DNA from: Bacillus sp. FJAT-27225
Lineage (GTDB): Bacteria; Bacillota; Bacilli; Bacillales; Cytobacillaceae
NCBI RefSeq assembly: GCF_001685025.1
Contig: NZ_MAYU01000001.1
Coordinates: 751,971 to 815,970, forward strand
Reading direction: 5' to 3'
Length of the DNA stretch: 64,000 bases
Of this stretch, positions 48,798-57,146 are shown piece after piece. Position 1 is the stretch's first letter. Each line of letters begins with the position of its first letter. A model generated the notes under the pieces. The model was given only the letters and a program-made list of their open reading frames with translations, was not told the DNA's origin and made no database searches. The translations under genes and the position numbers were made by a program.

Positions 48798-49419
48798 CCT
48801 TGCTCACCCCTCCTTCAATGGCGATTACAATTTTTTCTGCAGGCACCTGCCATTTATCCGCCAGGAATGCTCTGATCTCTTCAGTTTGCTCATCTGCAAT
48901 GCGCTCTGGCAAGGGTTCGGTCGTCCGAATATTGACTACTTCGATTGCCCGAACCGAATGGACTTCCTCTTCCGGCTCGGCCAATCGCAGGGATACTAGG
49001 TCAATTTGCTCCGGCAAGCCCTGCCCGTCCACATTATCAGCAGCAACGGTTATCCCCTTAATCTGGTACCCGAACTGATTCATCAACTCCTCTTTCGTGT
49101 CCGCCTCAAGTTGGACAGCCATTTGTTCTAAAATATATGCATGTTGTGCCTCTTGTATTTCTTTTTTCTGAGATTCTAGTAAACTTTTGCTATTTTCGCC
49201 GTAACTTGATGCCTGGAGAGCTGGAAGTGAGGCCAAAGCTTCTTCAAAATCGCTTGAAATTAGCTTCAAAATCGGACTGAGGATGATTGCAATCAGTAAA
49301 AGACCGGTCACAATTTTTGTGTATTTTTGCATAGCGGAATTTGGCATTAGCATATCAATGACTGTGGCGAGAAGGACGAACAAGATGATATTGGTGACCC
49401 ATTCTATTAAAAAATCCAT
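48787..49419 (-). CDS. spoIIIAF: Stage III sporulation protein AF
   Basis: The 210-residue protein has two N-terminal membrane helices (about residues 8-25 and 35-52) and a soluble ring-building domain at the C-terminus, the layout of SpoIIIAF. Precise role within the channel complex is less certain than for AG and AH. Thirteen bases follow spoIIIAE. Confidence 0.92.
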   Translation of the reverse strand: MDFLIEWVTNIILFVLLATVIDMLMPNSAMQKYTKIVTGLLLIAIILSPILKLISSDFEEALASLPALQASSYGENSKSLLESQKKEIQEAQHAYILEQMAVQLEADTKEELMNQFGYQIKGITVAADNVDGQGLPEQIDLVSLRLAEPEEEVHSVRAIEVVNIRTTEPLPERIADEQTEEIRAFLADKWQVPAEKIVIAIEGGVSKGGQ

Positions 49420-49432
49420 GTCTATGCCTCCT

Positions 49433-50620
49433 TTACCGCATCATCATCGTGATATTCCCAGCTGCAACAATAACCGCCATGCACAGAAAGAACATTAACG
49501 AAACAATTCCCAGAGAAGCAAATACATAAATGATGTTTTTGCCTATCATATCGAGGCATGAAATAATCGGCCCTCCGCCAAGGGGCTGAAGAATTGCAGC
49601 GGCAAATTTATAAATAAAGGCAATCATTAATATTTTTATCGCCGGGAAGGCAGCGATTACCAGCAGCAGCAGCACCCCGAATATCCCTACTGTATTTTTT
49701 AATAATACCGATGCCCCAATTACAGTATCCGCTGCATCCGTAAACACTCTTCCAATCACCGGTATGAAGTTTCCGGTAATAAACTTCGCTGTCCTTATCG
49801 CTATCCCATCCGAAACTGCGGAGGTTGCCCCCTGAACGGAGAGGACGCCGAGAAAAATTGTAAGAAAAATCCCAAGGAGGCCTATACTCCAGTTTTTTAG
49901 CATCCCAGCAAGCTGACTGACTTTGTAGTGTTCTGACATCATACTGACTATGCTGAGCAGAGTGGACAGGAATAAAAGAGGAAGTACTATGGTTTCTACC
50001 AGAACTCCGCTAATATTCATTAGAAAAAGAACAACTGGGTGAAAAAATGCCGCAGAAACAATTCCTCCAGAAGCTGCAATCAAGCCAAGCAGCAAAGGGA
50101 TCAATGCCAGGATGAAGGCAGACATTGTTCTAATCGCTTCATTTGTGTAATCTATTACAATATGGAAGCTGTTAAGCGCCAGAATAACCAGAACCATAAA
50201 TACAATCGAGTATGCAACCTTGCTGATCGTGCTTTTCTCAAATGCATTTTGCAAGGATTGAAGAAACATGCTAAAAACAGTTAATAGGATAATAGATCCC
50301 ATCAGCTTCCCATTTGCAATAAATTCATGAAAGGCAAACTTCATGAAGGCTTTTGCCCATTCCTCAAGAGAGAACTTTTTTTCCCCTTTCAGGAATTCAT
50401 AAAAGCTCCCCTTTTGACTTTCGGGAAGGAAGCCCCCATATTCATTCGTAATGTCCTCCCAATACTCCATGACCTCGGATAAATCCATTCTTTCAAGCTG
50501 GGCATTAACAAGCTCCTCTGTTCCCTTTGAAACTGTTTCTGCTGAGGCTAGCACTGGTGCAGGCATTAAATAAAAAATGAATAGGATTGGTATCACAGCT
50601 TTGCAAAGTATATACTTCAT
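49433..50620 (-). CDS. spoIIIAE: Stage III sporulation protein AE
   Basis: Large polytopic membrane protein of the channel complex. The 395-residue protein has a signal peptide ending near ASA at residue 27, an extracytoplasmic region of about 60 residues, and about seven to eight membrane helices (IVDYTNEAIRTMSAFILALIP, GGGPIISCLDMIGK). Thirty bases separate it from spoIIIAD. Confidence 0.94.
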   Translation of the reverse strand: MKYILCKAVIPILFIFYLMPAPVLASAETVSKGTEELVNAQLERMDLSEVMEYWEDITNEYGGFLPESQKGSFYEFLKGEKKFSLEEWAKAFMKFAFHEFIANGKLMGSIILLTVFSMFLQSLQNAFEKSTISKVAYSIVFMVLVILALNSFHIVIDYTNEAIRTMSAFILALIPLLLGLIAASGGIVSAAFFHPVVLFLMNISGVLVETIVLPLLFLSTLLSIVSMMSEHYKVSQLAGMLKNWSIGLLGIFLTIFLGVLSVQGATSAVSDGIAIRTAKFITGNFIPVIGRVFTDAADTVIGASVLLKNTVGIFGVLLLLVIAAFPAIKILMIAFIYKFAAAILQPLGGGPIISCLDMIGKNIIYVFASLGIVSLMFFLCMAVIVAAGNITMMMR

Positions 50621-50649
50621 ATTTTCACCTCAGTTTAGACTGCCCTCTT

Positions 50650-51039
50650 TCAGCTTGGTATCAGTTTAATAATTGTTTCAATCAGGACAGTTAATATCGG
50701 GATCGCCATTGTCAAGATTAGAATCTTTCCGCCTAATTCAATTTTGGAGGCAATCGCTCCCTGCCCTGCATCCTTGGTTATTTGCGATGCAAATTCTGCA
50801 ATATAGGCAATGCCGATAATTTTTAAGATCGTTTCCACATAAATCAGGTTTACATGTGCGTTTGAAGCAATGCGTTCAAGCATGGAAATGATTTCGTAAA
50901 TTTTATCTATTAGGAAAAGAAAGATTGCACAGCCTGTAAATAACACAAGAAGAAATGCAAAGTTTGGTTTTTGTTCCTTTACAATCATGGCAAGGAATGT
51001 AGCAATCAGTGAAACTCCAACAATCTTTAGAATTTCAAT
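50650..51039 (-). CDS. spoIIIAD: Stage III sporulation protein AD, apparent AUU start
   Basis: Polytopic membrane protein of the channel complex, related to type III secretion export components. The first in-frame ATG (50988) would give only 112 residues and has no ribosome binding site. Upstream codons continue the family N-terminus as IEILKIVGVSLIATFLAM, in line with B. subtilis SpoIIIAD, and begin at ATT 51039, seven bases after GAGGAGGG (51047-51054). There is no in-frame ATG, GTG or TTG between. I therefore place the start at AUU, giving 129 residues with all helices. Confidence 0.85.
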   Translation of the reverse strand: MEILKIVGVSLIATFLAMIVKEQKPNFAFLLVLFTGCAIFLFLIDKIYEIISMLERIASNAHVNLIYVETILKIIGIAYIAEFASQITKDAGQGAIASKIELGGKILILTMAIPILTVLIETIIKLIPS

Positions 51040-51055
51040 TTTAGAGCCCTCCTCT

Positions 51056-51259
51056 CTACTGGAACAAAAAGACCGATTTTATTTTTTGGAAAAGCCCGTC
51101 TACAATTGTCGCTACCTGGAACAGGATATAAATGAAACCAAAAAGGGTTACCCACTGGGCATATTCTTTTTTTCCAACCTGGTCAAGAACTGTGTGTAAA
51201 AAGGCGACAACAATTCCTACACCGGCAATTTTAAAAATGATATCGACATCCAAGCCCAT
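51056..51259 (-). CDS. spoIIIAC: Stage III sporulation protein AC
   Basis: A 67-residue two-helix membrane protein of the channel complex (MGLDVDIIFKIAGVGIVVAF; GKKEYAQWVTLFGFIYILFQ). It lies between spoIIIAB and spoIIIAD, with the ribosome binding site of spoIIIAD next to its TAG. Confidence 0.93.
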   Translation of the reverse strand: MGLDVDIIFKIAGVGIVVAFLHTVLDQVGKKEYAQWVTLFGFIYILFQVATIVDGLFQKIKSVFLFQ

Positions 51260-51270
51260 TCAAATTCCCC

Positions 51271-51786
51271 CTATATCATGACAATGATGAGGAGCAAGCC
51301 TGAGAGGAATCCGAGGCTCTTCATCATTTTTTCGTATTTTGATTGTATATCTCTTGCTTCCGCCTCTTCCCTTTCAAGGTGATTCAATGTCAGCTGAATT
51401 TGTTTTTGCTGGGATAGCCGATCATGACGGCCAAGCGTTTCTCCAAATTGGCTCATAATCTCAAATTCACCCTGTTTAAGAGCAGTCAGTCTCCAAACTT
51501 CCTGCAGACTCTCTTCCCAGGCTTCCTTGACTGTCGTTTCTGTTGCTGCCAATCTATTCCCGAAGGATTCAAACAGCCAGGATAAAGGGTGCGGCAGCTG
51601 GGCGGCCAGCCTCCTCGATGCTTCATGGAGGGGTGTATGCCCATACATAATTTCAGCTTCAAGTGACTGAAGTGCAGACTTAAGCTGGCGAAGCTGTTTT
51701 GGCCGCTCGCTCAGATGCCTGGCCAGTTCAAACCCGGCCCAGGTTGTTGAGATGAGGATAAATATCGCTCCAAACAATTTAATCAT
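51271..51786 (-). CDS. spoIIIAB: Stage III sporulation protein AB
   Basis: The 171-residue protein has an N-terminal hydrophobic helix, a helical cytoplasmic body (RHLSERPKQLRQLKSALQSLE, EAWEESLQEVWRLTALKQGE) and a C-terminal membrane helix. The family resembles type II secretion GspF-like proteins and probably works with the ATPase SpoIIIAA, whose gene overlaps it by eight bases. Confidence 0.93.
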   Translation of the reverse strand: MIKLFGAIFILISTTWAGFELARHLSERPKQLRQLKSALQSLEAEIMYGHTPLHEASRRLAAQLPHPLSWLFESFGNRLAATETTVKEAWEESLQEVWRLTALKQGEFEIMSQFGETLGRHDRLSQQKQIQLTLNHLEREEAEARDIQSKYEKMMKSLGFLSGLLLIIVMI

Positions 51787-52711
51787 TCATCGTCACTCCC
51801 CCCATTGGAGTTGCGGGATTCCCATCGCTGTCAAGAATCCTTATAATCGTCCCCGGCCCCTTTGACCTGCCAAGAACAATAAATCGTTCAAAAATATGTG
51901 AATTGAGAAGTTCCTTTAAAGATGGCCTATTTCTTACTTCATCAAAAGAACGGCCATGGACAGTTGTTATAATCTTGATCCCCGCATGAACAGCCTCCAT
52001 GATTGCCTCCGAATCTTCCTTTCTGCCAATTTCATCGGCTATAATGACATCAGGACTCATCGAACGAATCAGCATCATGATTCCTTCCGCCTTGGGACAG
52101 GCATCGAGAACATCGACTCTCGGCCCAAATGTCAGCTGGGGAATTCCGTTTACACAGCCAGCAATTTCAGATCGTTCATCGACAATTCCGGCTTTGGACG
52201 GTTTAAGCTGATAGTCTTGATCTCCTAGTGAAACCAGCCTTGCTATATCTCTTAAAAGGGTTGTCTTTCCAGTTTGTGGAGGGCCGATAATCATCGTATG
52301 AAGCCAGCTTTGTCTATAAATTAAAGGCACTAATTGCTTCGAGATACCGACTTGTTCTCTGGCAATCCGGATATTAAATGAGGAAACGTCCCTAATAGCC
52401 CTTACCTTTCCGTCTTCAAGGATTACTTTTCCGGCAAGTCCAACCCTGTGTCCGCCAGAAACAGTGATATAGCCCCTCATTAGTTCCTCATCCATGGCAT
52501 AAATCGAGTGATTACTGATCTTTTGCAAAAGCAGGACGGCATCTTCCGGTTTTGCTTTGTAGGGAAGAAAAATCGGTGCACCCCGGACAGTTACTTCAAT
52601 TGGCCTGTTAATTCGAATCCTGATTTCCTCAATATTTTCTCTTGATACAGAAGGGATATCGTTTAACGCGTCAGCAATTGTTTTTGGCAAAAAATGAACG
52701 ACTGTGTCCAT
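51779..52711 (-). CDS. spoIIIAA: Stage III sporulation ATPase AA
   Basis: Secretion-type ATPase that powers the feeding channel. The 310-residue protein has Walker A IIGPPQTGKTTLLRDIAR, GIVDERSEIAG and Walker B SPDVIIADEIGR. ATG 52711 lies seven bases after GGGAGGAG, while the in-frame ATG at 52717 is only one base away from it, so 52711 is preferred. First gene of the operon, behind a sigma-E promoter. Confidence 0.94.
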   Translation of the reverse strand: MDTVVHFLPKTIADALNDIPSVSRENIEEIRIRINRPIEVTVRGAPIFLPYKAKPEDAVLLLQKISNHSIYAMDEELMRGYITVSGGHRVGLAGKVILEDGKVRAIRDVSSFNIRIAREQVGISKQLVPLIYRQSWLHTMIIGPPQTGKTTLLRDIARLVSLGDQDYQLKPSKAGIVDERSEIAGCVNGIPQLTFGPRVDVLDACPKAEGIMMLIRSMSPDVIIADEIGRKEDSEAIMEAVHAGIKIITTVHGRSFDEVRNRPSLKELLNSHIFERFIVLGRSKGPGTIIRILDSDGNPATPMGGVTMND

Positions 52712-52746
52712 TGGCATACTCCTCCCGCTGCATGTACCATAGTTAA

Positions 52747-52774
52747 AATGTATGCCTGTACAAGATCATTATGA
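52747..52774 (-). promoter_or_regulatory. Sigma-E promoter of the spoIIIA operon
   Basis: On the minus strand TCATAAT (-35, 52768-52774) and CATACATT (-10, 52747-52754) are 13 bases apart, a very good match to the mother-cell sigma-E consensus (ATA and CATACANT), 36 bases before spoIIIAA. Confidence 0.88.
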
Positions 52775-52875
52775 CTGTGTTCTCAGGCATTCATCAGAAT
52801 CAGCAAACGATTGTAATGTTTGAGCAGCTACAGAGTACACTTCATTAGGCAGGGAAAAAGAGAGGAGGAAGGATT

Positions 52876-53523
52876 GTGAGTGAAACAACAAAAAATAGGG
52901 ATACCATCGAGGTAACAGGTGAAGGATCGGTTGCAGCGACACCGGATACAGCAACCGTCACGGTTGGTGTTTCTACCGAGGTTAAGGATCTCGTCCAAGG
53001 CCAACAGCAAAATGCCCGAATCATTTCAGCAGTTATTCAGGCGCTTTTGCAAATTGGACTTCCAGCAGAAACGATTCGGACACTCGATTACCGAATAGAA
53101 TCTGTTTACGATTATAAGGATGGTGTCCAGCACTTCCGAGGCTATAAAATCACACATCTGCTGCAGGTTACAATTACTGACTTGGAAAAGATTGGCATCG
53201 TTGTCGATACAGCTGTCCAAAGCGGAGCTAATACTGTTTCGGATATAACTTTTTCGGTGAAAAAGAAGGAAGAGTTTTATAATGAAGCTCTTATTTTGGC
53301 CATTGAAAATGCCTTTAATAAGGCTCAAACCATTGCCATGGCCATCAAGATCACACTTGACCCTGTTCCTGTTATGGTTACGGAGGTAAACCGGTCTGTC
53401 AGGCCACTTATGGAATACCATGTCCCGATGGTCAAAGGGGCTACCAGCACCCCGATAAAATCAGGACAGCTGACTATTGAAGCAACAGTAACTGCTTTAT
53501 ATACCTTCAAAAGGACTGAATAA
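52876..53523 (+). CDS. SIMPL domain (DUF541) protein
   Basis: A 215-residue protein of the SIMPL/DUF541 family, with the pattern IEVTGEGSVAATPDTATVTVGV at the start (here split as seen: TGEGSVAATPDTA, then GVSTEVKDLVQGQQQN) and the SGANTVSDITFSVKKKEEF middle. Family members are often periplasmic or secreted, but this one has no signal peptide, so it is probably cytoplasmic. Function is poorly known. GTG 52876 follows GGAGGAAGG. It is divergent from spoIIIAA, sharing about 165 bases of upstream DNA. Confidence 0.85.
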   Translation: MSETTKNRDTIEVTGEGSVAATPDTATVTVGVSTEVKDLVQGQQQNARIISAVIQALLQIGLPAETIRTLDYRIESVYDYKDGVQHFRGYKITHLLQVTITDLEKIGIVVDTAVQSGANTVSDITFSVKKKEEFYNEALILAIENAFNKAQTIAMAIKITLDPVPVMVTEVNRSVRPLMEYHVPMVKGATSTPIKSGQLTIEATVTALYTFKRTE

Positions 53524-53897
53524 AAAAAGGATTAGGCACCAAATGCTCCAATCATCAGGAGATAATAACCTAGAGAATGAAACACACCTTTTCCGAATGA
53601 AGAAGTGTTTTGCATCCTTTTTTCAGTTCTGGGAGCTTGAAAAGTAAATCCTACTCACTTTTTCTGCCCCGTAACCGTCAGTATCGTAGTCGCGCTTAGT
53701 TCCTTGGAGTATGCAAAGCTTCAATCAATATTTCCTTTATACTCTTAACCACCTCCCATTTTGACAAGTGAATTAACCTTACCTTGTCCTTGTACTACTC
53801 TATGTTTCACTTTGGCTACATTCTTTTGGGTTAAACATTGATTTTTTACCACTTACTATTAATGATTGATTGAGTTGCAAGTCCAATCAATAACACC
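53524..53897. other. Gap after the SIMPL gene, weak hairpin only
   Basis: No gene is visible. A loose stem (AAACAC..CTT with AAG..GTGTTT, about 53580-53614) followed by TTTTGCATCC may end the SIMPL transcript. The rest shows no structure I can name. Confidence 0.3.
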
Positions 53898-54031
53898 TGT
53901 TGATTTGCGCGGAAGGCGCGCAGACTCCTGTGGGATTAGCGGGACAGGTGAGACCCCACAGTCGCCAAGGGCGACGAGGAGGCTCACCGCCTGCCCCACG
54001 GAAAGCGAAGCGCCTGGAGCGCAAATCAACA
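53898..54031. repeat. 134-bp palindromic intergenic repeat of Bacillaceae type
   Basis: The ends TGTTGATTTGCGC (53898-53910) and GCGCAAATCAACA (54019-54031) are exact inverse copies. Inside, ACAGGTGAGACCCC, GTCGCC/GGCGAC and GAGGCTCACCGCCTG form further stems. The GC-rich interior (GACTCCTGTGGG, GGAGGCTCACCGCC) is the type of highly structured repeat seen in many copies between genes of Bacillus genomes; I recognise the pattern but cannot count copies here. Confidence 0.75.
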
Positions 54032-54097
54032 GACATGTCAAATAGTCAATTTTTTATGGCATTTCAATAATGAATCCGTTCGATTAATAACGCAATA

Positions 54098-54131
54098 AAT
54101 AATAAAGGCTGTTGAGAGTTCTCAACAGCCT
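54098..54131 (-). terminator. Terminator of the ccm operon
   Basis: On the minus strand AGGCTGTTGAGA pairs with TCTCAACAGCCT, followed by TTATTATTT, 34 bases beyond the last ccm gene. A second stem AAGGATT/AATCCTT stands between it and the stop codon. Confidence 0.8.
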
Positions 54132-54164
54132 AAGGATTAAGCCCCAAGTGCTCAATCCTTTTTC

Positions 54165-54743
54165 TCATTCATATTTGCTAGCCAGATTATACAATTCCAT
54201 TTTTGTGATTGGCCCTTTAATATGCTCACGGATGATGCCCTTTTTATCAATGACAAAGGTTTCAGGCTGGCCGGTTACACCGTATAATTTTGAGGTCTTG
54301 GAATTATAATCGAACAAATAAGTAGATGTTGTATTATGTTTTTTCATAAATTTCTTGACACGATCCCTTGTTTCTCCAAGGTCTAGGATAAGAAGCTTGT
54401 ACCGGTCACCATATTCCTGTTCAAAAGCTTCCAATTCAGGTGCTTCATCCACGCACGGCCCACACCAGGTTGCAAAATAGTTGAGAACAACCACCTGGTC
54501 TGTATTGAATTCAGCTAAATTCCTCATGTTTCCGTCTATATCTTCGAGTTCAAATGCCGGGGCCGGGTCGCCAATTGTTGAAACATCAGCCTTCTTGGCC
54601 ATACTCATGCCGATTATGCCAAACAGTCCTACAATTAGGACTAAAATTGTCATCCTGATGATCTTCTGCTTCATGGACAACTGTTTCGGCTGCTCTTCTA
54701 TAGAGGTCTCTTGTGCTGTACCATTGATCTCTTCCTGACTCAT
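54165..54743 (-). CDS. Membrane-anchored thioredoxin, ResA/CcmG type
   Basis: Extracytoplasmic thiol reductant that should keep the CXXCH cysteines of apocytochrome c reduced for heme attachment. The 192-residue protein has a cytoplasmic tail of about 30 residues, one membrane anchor (about residues 31-47) and a TlpA-like thioredoxin domain with ATWCGPCVDE (Cys94, Cys97) and the cis-proline segment TGQPETF. The ResA and CcmG families overlap in sequence; its place as last gene of a System I operon argues for the CcmG role. The partner that supplies electrons (CcdA/DsbD) is not in the window. Confidence 0.85.
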   Translation of the reverse strand: MSQEEINGTAQETSIEEQPKQLSMKQKIIRMTILVLIVGLFGIIGMSMAKKADVSTIGDPAPAFELEDIDGNMRNLAEFNTDQVVVLNYFATWCGPCVDEAPELEAFEQEYGDRYKLLILDLGETRDRVKKFMKKHNTTSTYLFDYNSKTSKLYGVTGQPETFVIDKKGIIREHIKGPITKMELYNLASKYE

Positions 54744-54798
54744 GGTAACCCTCCTGATTCAAATTAATGGCATCGCGTACTTTAGGCTAAGACACCAT

Positions 54799-54833
54799 TA
54801 TTGCAGGGCCCGAATCGTCCAGGCCCTGCAATT
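54799..54833 (-). other. Hairpin between ccmD and the thioredoxin gene
   Basis: ATTGCAGGGCC (54800-54810) pairs exactly with GGCCCTGCAAT (54822-54832). No T run follows on the minus strand, so it may be a processing or stability element that sets thioredoxin expression apart from the rest of the operon. Confidence 0.55.
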
Positions 54834-54836
54834 GTA

Positions 54837-54962
54837 TTATTTATCCAATTGTTTCAGAAACTCAATTTCCTTTTTAAGGCTTGTTTGTCTTTTCCCAAGT
54901 ATCGCAATATATCCGAAAATTAAAATCCAGGCTACCGAGTATGCTCCATACATAAATTCCAT
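54837..54962 (-). CDS. ccmD: Heme exporter subunit CcmD (41 residues)
   Basis: A small protein with a strong ribosome binding site (AGGAGG eight bases before ATG). The sequence starts MEFMYGAYSVAWILIFGYIA, has a single membrane helix and a basic C-terminal tail (GKRQTSLKKEIEFLKQLDK), the layout of CcmD, which in System I helps release heme-loaded CcmE from CcmABC. It sits directly after ccmC, its usual position. It is too short for most gene callers. Confidence 0.82.
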   Translation of the reverse strand: MEFMYGAYSVAWILIFGYIAILGKRQTSLKKEIEFLKQLDK

Positions 54963-54974
54963 TTTGTAATCCTC

Positions 54975-55739
54975 CTAGTTTTCGATTGATTCGCGAATTT
55001 TTTCTTTGTATTGAGTGACTTTGATTTTCATATTTTCAACTGTTACGCCCTTATGAAGCAACAAGGCATATAGGAACGTCATTGCCGTAATCATCGCGAG
55101 CAGCGCCACAAGCATTGTATCATCGATGCCGCCTCCCGATTGGTCTTTTCCTTCACCGAACACAACCGGATGGAATTTTGTATTCCACCAGCGGATTGCA
55201 AACCAGACAATTGGCACATCAGCAAAGCCGATAATTCCAAAAACAGCACAAAGCCGGGCTTTCTTATCCCAAACGCCATCCATTTGGCGAATCATGATAT
55301 AGGCTACATAAATGAACCAGAGGATTAGTGTTGTCGTCAGGCGCGGTTCCCAGGCCCACCATGTATTCCAGGAAGACTTTGCCCAAATCGGCCCTGTTGT
55401 TAAAACAATTGTTGTAAACAAAACGCCAATCTCAGCTGATATATAGGCATAGGTATCATAAATGCGTTTCCGTTTCCAAAGATAAAGAATACTGAATACG
55501 AATGTTACAAAAAACGCCAGGAATCCCACCCAGGCTGATGGTACGTGGATAAAAAATATCTTTTGGACAACACCCATGACTTTTTCAATTTCTGCATACA
55601 TGAATATTAAATAAATGGCTGCCAGCATCGTAACAATAGTTCCGCCGAACAGTACCTTGGATACCATCGGGTTCCCAAAGGAATGGTCTGCAGCTTTCAG
55701 CGGGAGTGCGGCACGTTCTGTTTCGAGATTTACGCTCAT
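54975..55739 (-). CDS. ccmC: Heme handling protein CcmC
   Basis: Integral membrane protein of System I that presents heme to CcmE. The 254-residue protein has six membrane helices and the heme-handling tryptophan-rich motif WNTWWAWEPRLT (residues 124-135) on an external loop, with a conserved external His65 (FFIHVPSAW) before it. The canonical CcmC motif ends WDARLT; here it is WEPRLT. A later histidine (TKFHPVVFGEG) fits the second axial ligand. Confidence 0.92.
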   Translation of the reverse strand: MSVNLETERAALPLKAADHSFGNPMVSKVLFGGTIVTMLAAIYLIFMYAEIEKVMGVVQKIFFIHVPSAWVGFLAFFVTFVFSILYLWKRKRIYDTYAYISAEIGVLFTTIVLTTGPIWAKSSWNTWWAWEPRLTTTLILWFIYVAYIMIRQMDGVWDKKARLCAVFGIIGFADVPIVWFAIRWWNTKFHPVVFGEGKDQSGGGIDDTMLVALLAMITAMTFLYALLLHKGVTVENMKIKVTQYKEKIRESIEN

Positions 55740-55742
55740 CTC

Positions 55743-56423
55743 CTATACCTCCAACACATATTCGATTAATAAAAAACATAGGACAAAAAAGATTACATCA
55801 TAGGCCGCGATTAACTGCATCCAGGCAATCGCACTTGGTAGCTGTTCAATATTTGTTAAAATGATTTTTGTCGACTGCACCGCACCGATTAGGATCGGAC
55901 TTGTGATAGGAAAAAGCAGGAGGGGCAGAAGCATTTCACTGCTTTTCGAATTAGCTGCAAGCGCCGCCAGGAATGTGCCAATTGAGATGAATCCAAATGT
56001 TCCTATAAACAGCACCAGGATAAAATAAGGCATGCTTCCCATATGTTTAAAGTCGAATAACAAGAACAAAAACGGGAGGGAGACTAGCTCTACAATCAGC
56101 ATCATGGCCAGGTTAGCCATCATTTTGCCAAGATAGATGCTTGAAGCATCCATAGGCGCTATCAAAAGGCCCTGCATCGTATCATTCCGCTGCTCTGATA
56201 TAAATGATCTGTTCAGGCCGAGGATTCCGGAGAATACGATAATGACCCAAATGACTCCCGGAATGACTGCTTTGGTCGTATTATTTTGCGGGTCGAAAGC
56301 GAAACTGAACACCAGGATGACGAGCCCCGCAAATATAGCCATTGTCACCATGACTTGTTTCGTCTTAAACTCCGAGTATAAATCTTTTTTTGCCAACAGG
56401 AGGGCAGACCTTAAATGGCTCAT
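55743..56423 (-). CDS. ccmB: Heme ABC exporter permease CcmB
   Basis: Permease subunit of the CcmAB transporter that drives release of holo-CcmE. The 226-residue protein has six membrane helices and family segments WVIIVFSGILGLNRSFISEQ and DTMQGLLIAPMDASSIYLGK. It overlaps ccmA by four bases and ccmC follows after three. Confidence 0.92.
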   Translation of the reverse strand: MSHLRSALLLAKKDLYSEFKTKQVMVTMAIFAGLVILVFSFAFDPQNNTTKAVIPGVIWVIIVFSGILGLNRSFISEQRNDTMQGLLIAPMDASSIYLGKMMANLAMMLIVELVSLPFLFLLFDFKHMGSMPYFILVLFIGTFGFISIGTFLAALAANSKSSEMLLPLLLFPITSPILIGAVQSTKIILTNIEQLPSAIAWMQLIAAYDVIFFVLCFLLIEYVLEV

Positions 56424-57124
56424 GATACTCCCTCCACCAGGTTGTTATATTTTTCGGATAATAAATCTAGCATTTTATCTTCAAGTAAGAAATCATCCGC
56501 TATTTTCCCATTTTTAATGATTATGATTCTGTCGCAGATTTCTGCTGCCTGTTTGAAATCATGGGTTACCATCAGGGTCGTTGCCCCCTTGTCCTTCATC
56601 CTCAGGATGACATTGTTGAGAATGGCAATCGCCCCCTGGTCCAGGCCTGTATGCGGCTCATCCAGGAACAGGATATCCGGTTCATGGACAATGGCCCGTG
56701 CTATTGCGATTCGCTGAGTCATACCTCTTGAAAAATTCTTGACAGGCTCATTAAGAAAGAACGATAGCCCTACTTCTTTTACTAACTCTATGGCCCTTTG
56801 CTCAGCATCTTTCACCCCATATAGGTTTCCAAAGAATACAAGGTTTTCACGAGGAGAATAGTGGTCATAGAGCAAACTGGAGTGGGGCAGGTAGCCGAAA
56901 AGCTTCCTGATCTGCGATTGCTCCTTTTTCAGGTCAAATCCGCCGATCTTCACTTCGCCAGAGGATGGTTTGATCAACGTTGCCAACACCTTCAACAATG
57001 TGCTTTTTCCCGCTCCATTCGGCCCAAGTATCCCGACCGTTTCGCCTTTGTTGATGGTTAGGTCGATTCCTCTCAGTATGAGTTTGTTGTCAGCCTGTTT
57101 GGTAATCTTTTTTACTTCTATCAT
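56420..57124 (-). CDS. ccmA: Heme ABC exporter ATPase CcmA
   Basis: ATPase of the CcmABCD complex. The 234-residue protein has Walker A GPNGAGKSTLL, signature NFSRGMTQRIAIARA (SRGM replaces LSGGQ, as in many CcmA proteins), Walker B DILFLDEPHTGLD and the switch His in VTHDFKQA. A good ribosome binding site (GGAGGG) precedes it. Confidence 0.9.
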   Translation of the reverse strand: MIEVKKITKQADNKLILRGIDLTINKGETVGILGPNGAGKSTLLKVLATLIKPSSGEVKIGGFDLKKEQSQIRKLFGYLPHSSLLYDHYSPRENLVFFGNLYGVKDAEQRAIELVKEVGLSFFLNEPVKNFSRGMTQRIAIARAIVHEPDILFLDEPHTGLDQGAIAILNNVILRMKDKGATTLMVTHDFKQAAEICDRIIIIKNGKIADDFLLEDKMLDLLSEKYNNLVEGVS

Positions 57125-57146
57125 AAGAGACCCTCCTACTGCGCTC

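Noticed and set aside
53859-54041. Minus-strand open frame of 60 codons
   Set aside because: It lies inside the palindromic repeat and follows its composition.
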